A stretch of 64,000 nucleotides of DNA from Trichomonas vaginalis G3. Taxonomy: Eukaryota; Parabasalia; Trichomonadida; Trichomonadidae. The stretch covers positions 25,711,411-25,775,410 of the forward strand of contig NC_067203.1 of assembly GCF_026262505.1 (NCBI RefSeq), in the 5' to 3' direction. The notes beneath the pieces were generated by a model that was not told the DNA's origin, made no database searches, and worked only from the letters and a program-made list of their open reading frames with translations. Shown here in pieces: positions 59,380-64,000 of this stretch. The position numbers and the translations under genes were made by a program. The stretch's first letter is position 1. Each line of letters opens with the position of its first letter.

Positions 59380-59742
59380 CTAATGTCCGCCTAGTCTCTT
59401 ACGTTTCCTGTTGAGTTCCATTGCATTTTTTAACTGGAGCTCATACATTCTATTTCTCCTCTGGTAGAAAACATACTCTGGGTCAACTCCTGTGTTCGCG
59501 TCATCTGCATAGAGTTGTTTATATCCCACTTCAGGGTTTGTATAAAACTCTTTCCATCTCATATTTGCATACCATGGTGGCAAACCTAACGCAGCGTCAT
59601 TTGACATGGCAGTTTGCATTTGTACATCTGTTGGCACTTGACCATAGTTTGCCATTGCAGTTTGTATTCTAACTTCATTTGGAATATTCTCTGGGTTTGG
59701 TTGTCCAGGTTGCTGTGCATTCGCTAAGTTCTGTGCGTCCAT
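59380..59742 (-). CDS. Polinton conserved 120-residue protein
   Basis: This whole frame has a Pro/Gln-rich start and an internal repeat of VRIQTAMANYGQ and VQMQTAMSNDA. It continues with an aromatic middle (LPPWYANMRWKEFYTNPEVG) and a basic end (NRKRKRLGGH). It is likely a minor structural protein, from its place in a run of short co-directional genes. No family is recognised. Confidence 0.65.
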   Translation of the reverse strand: MDAQNLANAQQPGQPNPENIPNEVRIQTAMANYGQVPTDVQMQTAMSNDAALGLPPWYANMRWKEFYTNPEVGYKQLYADDANTGVDPEYVFYQRRNRMYELQLKNAMELNRKRKRLGGH

Positions 59743-59765
59743 TTAATATTAGATAAAAATATCTC

Positions 59766-59897
59766 TTACGAGTACATATACTGAACATTTGCAGGCATTG
59801 GTTCATCTTCATATTCTCTATATCTTTCTGCCACGTCAAATAAGTAAATGACACAATGGAAAAAACCTAAAACAAGTAGTCCTATTTCAAACCACAT
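59766..59897 (-). CDS. Polinton 43-residue single-pass membrane protein
   Basis: A short frame, MWFEIGLLVLGFFHCVIYLF, gives one transmembrane helix followed by an acidic tail ending NVQYMYS. It fits snugly between two genes with seven bases to the next. It may be a virion or host-membrane protein; the role is unknown. Confidence 0.55.
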   Translation of the reverse strand: MWFEIGLLVLGFFHCVIYLFDVAERYREYEDEPMPANVQYMYS

Positions 59898-59904
59898 TTA
59901 CTTA

Positions 59905-60699
59905 CTAGTAAAATTCTTTGTTATGACACTTTCTCCAGTTTATAGGACCTCTCTCATATTCTATCTTATCGTATCTAAACTCATAGTCATGTATGTCCTC
60001 TAACCATCTCATGACACTTTCCAAACCACTTTTATCGGATGTAAAGTAAAAGCATGGATGGTTATGTAAAACGTCTAAAGTTTCTAAAGAGTCTCTCAAA
60101 GTCCAGTCTACTTGGTATTGAAAATCATATGTGTTATAGAACGGCGGGTCTACTATAAAGAAAACATTTTCCTTGTTTTTATATTTTTCATACAACTCTG
60201 TCCAATGACATCTCACAAACTCTATACCCTCAATATATTTTTCTATGTTCTCTTTGAAAACATTTGTATAGTTAAGATATAAAACTTTTGACATAAGTGT
60301 TTCAATGTCATGAACTCTTATAGCACCACTATATAATAGTCTAGCAGATATACTATCCCAGTCAATATACTCTGCTTTTTTCAAAACCTCTCTGACAATA
60401 TCTTTCTTATCTAATGGTATACGTTCCATCTTACCTATAGGTATCTTTTCTTTCAACTCACTCAATATTTTGTTTGTGTCTGGTATATGTTTGAGACGGT
60501 TCATATAGTTGTCGAAGTCATTGCATATAATCTTTGAGTCAGGAAATACAGTATGGCACAGATGGGATATATAGAAACTTCCACCGAACAAATCTACAAA
60601 TGTTAGACCATTCGGTAGTTTCTTAAGTTCTCTCAATAGAATATCTTTACATCTACTCTTATTTCCAAAGAAGGGTAACGGTGGTTTTGTAAAATTCAT
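59905..60699 (-). CDS. DNA N6-adenine methyltransferase, D12 (Dam-like) class
   Basis: This whole 264-residue frame has the D12-class motif order: PFFGNKSR (9-16) for cofactor and target contact, FVDLFGGS (34-41) as the AdoMet loop, an acidic CNDFDN block (59-64) and the catalytic DPPF (184-187). It would methylate adenine at N6 in DNA, perhaps marking the element or shielding it. T. vaginalis DNA is known for adenine methylation. It is the last gene before the right subterminal repeats. Confidence 0.88.
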   Translation of the reverse strand: MNFTKPPLPFFGNKSRCKDILLRELKKLPNGLTFVDLFGGSFYISHLCHTVFPDSKIICNDFDNYMNRLKHIPDTNKILSELKEKIPIGKMERIPLDKKDIVREVLKKAEYIDWDSISARLLYSGAIRVHDIETLMSKVLYLNYTNVFKENIEKYIEGIEFVRCHWTELYEKYKNKENVFFIVDPPFYNTYDFQYQVDWTLRDSLETLDVLHNHPCFYFTSDKSGLESVMRWLEDIHDYEFRYDKIEYERGPINWRKCHNKEFY

Positions 60700-60719
60700 T
60701 TATATATAATAATAAAAAT

Positions 60720-61640
60720 GTTTTTTCCTGAAAAGTGACAGAAAAGCGGTTTTTGACAGATGTTTTATTGTGACTTCTTCGTAAAGACTTTGTTAAGACT
60801 TCTTCGTAAATGAGTGTAAATGACCCAAAAATATATTTTAGGGTAGAAGGGTATATCTAACCTCTTTTCTAACCTCTTTTCTACCCTCTTGAATTTTCAT
60901 GAATTTCTTCGTAAAGACTTTGTTGAGACTTCTTCGTAAAGACTTTGTTAAGACTTCTTCGTAAATGACCCAAAAATATATTTTAGGGTAGAAGGGTATA
61001 TCTAACCTCTTTTCTAACCTCTTTTCTACCCTCTTGAATTTTCATGAATTTCTTCGTAAAGACTTTGTTAAGACTTCTTCGTAAAGACTTTGTTGAGACT
61101 TCTTCGTAAAGACTTTGTCAAGACTTCATCGTAAAGACTTTGTTGAGATTTCTTCGTAAATGACCCTAGTAGTATATTTTTGGTGTAAATTTCATGAAAA
61201 TTCAAGAGGGTAGAAAAGAGGTTAGAAAAGAGGTTAGATATACCCTTCTACCCTAAAATATATTTTTGGTGTAAATTTCATGAAAATTCAAGAGGGTAGA
61301 AAAGAGGTTAGAAAAGAGGTTAGATATACCCTTCTACCCTAAAATATATTTTTGGTGTAAATTTCATGAAAATTCAAGAGGGTAGAAAAGAGGTTAGAAA
61401 AGAGGTTAGATATACCCTTCTACCCTAAAATATATTTTTGGGTCATTTACACTCATGAACTTTCTTGTCTATGTTTTGTCAAGACTTCTTCGTAAAGACT
61501 TTGTCAAGACTTCTTCATAAAGACTTTGTTGAGACTTCTTCGTATATGTTTTGTCAAGACTTCTTCGTAAATGTTTTGTCAAGACTTCTTCGTAAAGACT
61601 TTGTCAAGACTTCTTCGTAAATGTTTTGTCAAGACTTCAT
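60720..61640. repeat. Subterminal repeats of copy 2, right
   Basis: ACTTTGTTGAGACTTCTTCG-like units alternate with five GGGTA/GGTTA-type modules (two near 60,835-61,045, three in tandem at 61,190-61,440). The block mirrors the left one, so the inverted repeat of the element extends about 2 kb inward if the mariner is left out. No gene is present. Confidence 0.88.
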
Positions 61641-61654
61641 TTATACTAAACATC

Positions 61655-61694
61655 TTCAGGGCTAGAAGGCACGAAGTGCCTGGAAGCCCCACTA

Positions 61695-61724
<30 letters not shown>
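61655..61724. repeat. Right terminal repeat of Polinton copy 2
   Basis: CAGGGCTAGAAGGCACGAAG, then TGCCTGGAAGCCCCACTACC and a run of T, is the mirror of the left end. Only one hairpin copy is present here, against two or three at the left. Confidence 0.88.
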
Positions 61725-61725
<1 letters not shown>

Positions 61726-64000
61726 GATCTTGATTATTATGCATTTTATAGTTGCTATGAACTTAAATCAATTATTGTTAAACGTGAATTGACAATGAGT
61801 CCTTCATGTTTTCAAAATTGTGTAAAATTAGAATATGTTGACCTTGGAAGAACTACAAGAATAAATTCTGGAGCTTTCAAAAATTGTTATGAGCTAAAAA
61901 CAATTACATGCGAGGTAACTGTTGATATCTCCAGCTATGCATTTATGTCGTGTGTTTCATTAGTAAACATATCAATGAAAATTAGATCCATTGGAGGATC
62001 TACTTTTAGATTCTGCACAAAACTTATGAATATAGACATTTCTCATTGTAATTCAATTGATGAATATGCATTTAGTGGATGTGAATCATTAAATATGACC
62101 TCAACAATTTTTGGTGATTCTTACTCCTTTTCTGCTTGCAATTTAATCAAATCTGTTGTAATTAAAGGCAATATTTACAGTGGATTTATGTATAAATGTC
62201 ATAATCTTGAAGCAGTAACAATAAATGATGCCAATTCAATAGGAGAAAATGCTTTTGCTCAATGTGAAAAATTGAAATCAATCACATTTTTATCAAATAT
62301 AAAATCTATAGGTTCCAATGCATTTGCATACACTGATTTGTCTGATGTTGTATTAAACCTTTCATCTCTTCAAAGTATTGGTGATCATGCTTTTTATAAA
62401 TCAAAAGTAAAAATTATCAAACTTGATAAAAATTTTTCCAATCCGAATTCTGATTCATCACAATTTCCATTTCAAGATGTAACATCAATTGATACTGTTT
62501 ATATTTGTGCTTCATTTGGATCGATTTCTAACTTAGGATTTTATGATTCTCCTAGCATTAAATTTATAATTGATGAATCAAATCCTTACCTAAAATTAGA
62601 AGATGATGTTTTTATTTATTATAATTATTCCATTGAACTTGCATATTACATGCCTTCAAATTTACGAAAACAATTTATAATTCCAATTAATGTTGAAATT
62701 ATTGATAAATATGCATTTTCAGGGGCGATTAATCTCGAAGAAATTATTATTAATCATGGAATAAGTGGCCTACAATATGCCTTTGCAAAATGTAAATCAA
62801 TAAAATCAATTAATTTTGATTATGAAATTCAATCGGGAAATGATCCTTCAACAAATTACTTCTGTTATCAATGTTCGAATTTAGAATATGTTAAATTACC
62901 AAATAAATTAACAACATTAAATGAAAATGCATTTGCACATTGTATTAATTTGAAAACGATTGAATTTGATGCCCCAAATCTCCATTCTGTAGGGAAAGAA
63001 GCATTTATGGATACCAGAATTGAAGAGATGGTCCTTAATTCAGATTGCCTATCTATAGGTGAATTTTCAAAATGCAAGAAACTAAAAAAATTGACGATAG
63101 TTAAAGCTACTTCATTTTTAAAACATTTCTCTATGCCTGAGCAATTAGAAGATGAACTCGTTCCAGATGAAATCAATTTAATTTATGGAAGTCTAGATAT
63201 ATTTAATTCATATCAAATTCCAGATGCATTTTTAAATGATTCATCTATATCAGAAATTTTCATACCTAATATATTTAGTAAAATTGGAGATTATTCATTT
63301 GGTTTCACGAATCTCAAAAAATTTGAACTTCAAAGTAAAATTCAATACATAGAGTCAACATCCTTCTATGGATCAGAGGAAATTGTAATTATTGAATGTA
63401 ATAATAGATGGTTCAAAGTTCTTGAGCATGAAATCATTGAAAGAGAATCAAACATGTTAGTTCTAACATTTGGAAAATTGATGTCTACATATATTCTTCC
63501 AAGGGAAATCAAAGCAATAGGAGATCGATCAATTATTTCAGTTCCAAAATATGATGATGAGACTGGTAAAGTTATTGATTTTGGTATTACAACATTGATA
63601 ATTCCAGGAATGGTTGATGCTGAGGGCAATCCATTTTTAATGTGTCCATATTTAACAAATGTGTGCTATGGAGGTACTTTTATGCCAAAAAATTTGGATG
63701 GTGATCAAATTGATAGAATTTTTGTTACAGAAAATCTAATGAATACAAGATGGCGGAAGAAGATAAATATGTATGATTATACAATTATCGAAATGTTTAT
63801 GTTAAGAGAAAAATGTGATACTTCTGTTCCTTTTGAGAACCTTGCAAACTATAAATCTGGCTATTCATCAAACCCGAACTATATTCCTTATCCAAAGTTA
63901 AATAAATCTGAGCATTATTGTCCACCAGAAATTGAAGAAGAATGCGATGATGAAGAAGAAGAAAATCATGAATCAATATCCACAATCAGTTCATCATCTA
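61725..64000 (+). pseudogene. BspA-like LRR gene, 3' part, open at window end
   Basis: The BspA repeat pattern resumes straight after the element: DLDYYAFYSCYELKSIIV, then FQNCVKLEYVDLGRTTRIN and FKNCYELKTITCEV. Repeats continue for about 600 residues. Near the window end comes an acidic region (PPEIEEECDDEEEEN) and a Ser-rich stretch, as often found before the membrane anchor of these proteins. No stop appears before 64,000, and the first ATG on this side is at 61,795. It continues the gene at 36,130, with the element between TGATC duplicates. Confidence 0.88.

Larger units (their letters stand above)
36875..61724 (+). mobile_element. Polinton (Maverick) copy 2, both ends present
   Basis: This element of about 24.8 kb (about 23.5 kb without the nested mariner) has inverted ends: an A-run plus GGGTAGTGGGGCTTCCAGGC at left and the mirror at right, with a TGATC duplication. 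Gene blocks from left are large basic protein, capsid block, helicase, packaging ATPase, KilA-N cluster, tRNA-like unit, polymerase region, integrase region, fibre region, small structural proteins and adenine methyltransferase. About ten genes look whole and about ten look broken, so it is a fossil. It split a host gene and was later hit by a mariner. Confidence 0.95.

Noticed and set aside
1-64000. LTR retroelements or rRNA genes
   Set aside because: No LTR pairs, reverse transcriptase motifs or rRNA-like sequence were seen; the only integrase lies within Polinton copy 2.

Overview
The window looks like a chromosome segment of a trichomonad parasite, most likely Trichomonas vaginalis or a close relative. 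The support is the very AT-rich host DNA, TCA-pyrimidine-type initiator sites about 10 bases before start codons, BspA-like leucine-rich-repeat surface genes, a two-repeat Myb gene, a mariner with a D,D34D transposase, and two large Polintons (Mavericks). This is inferred from gene content, not from a database match.

Layout. Positions 1-19,209 hold Polinton copy 1, whose far end lies outside the window. Positions 19,210-36,874 are host DNA: a 3-kb TTAA-flanked element without a gene, AT-rich non-coding DNA, a Myb gene, a fold-back MITE, a sedoheptulokinase-like sugar kinase, an OTU1-type deubiquitinase, a type I membrane protein built from a duplicated unit, and two divergent BspA-like genes. 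The second BspA-like gene (36,130 onward) is split by Polinton copy 2 (36,875-61,724) and resumes at 61,725, still open at the window end. A mariner (37,478-38,776) sits inside copy 2.

The two Polintons are inverted relative to each other and nearly collinear where both are visible. Shared parts are a large basic coiled-coil protein, a probable major capsid protein, a probable minor capsid protein, an SF3 helicase, an A32-like packaging ATPase, a KilA-N/GIY-YIG gene cluster, a family B DNA polymerase and several small proteins. Copy 2 also shows an integrase, a phage-type fibre gene, a pX-like small basic protein and a DNA adenine methyltransferase. Both copies are fossils with a mixture of whole and broken genes, roughly seven broken genes in the visible part of copy 1 and about ten in copy 2.

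The most interesting signals are in the Polintons. Repeated intergenic modules use one pentamer in copy 1 and another in copy 2, with direct repeats and palindrome changed together. Palindromes sit in frame inside KilA-N genes, and shards of these genes lie in nearby spacers. Three different minisatellites share a 22-bp period. A tRNA-like Pol III unit occurs only in copy 2, and a bacteriophage-like fibre tip is carried by a eukaryotic Polinton.
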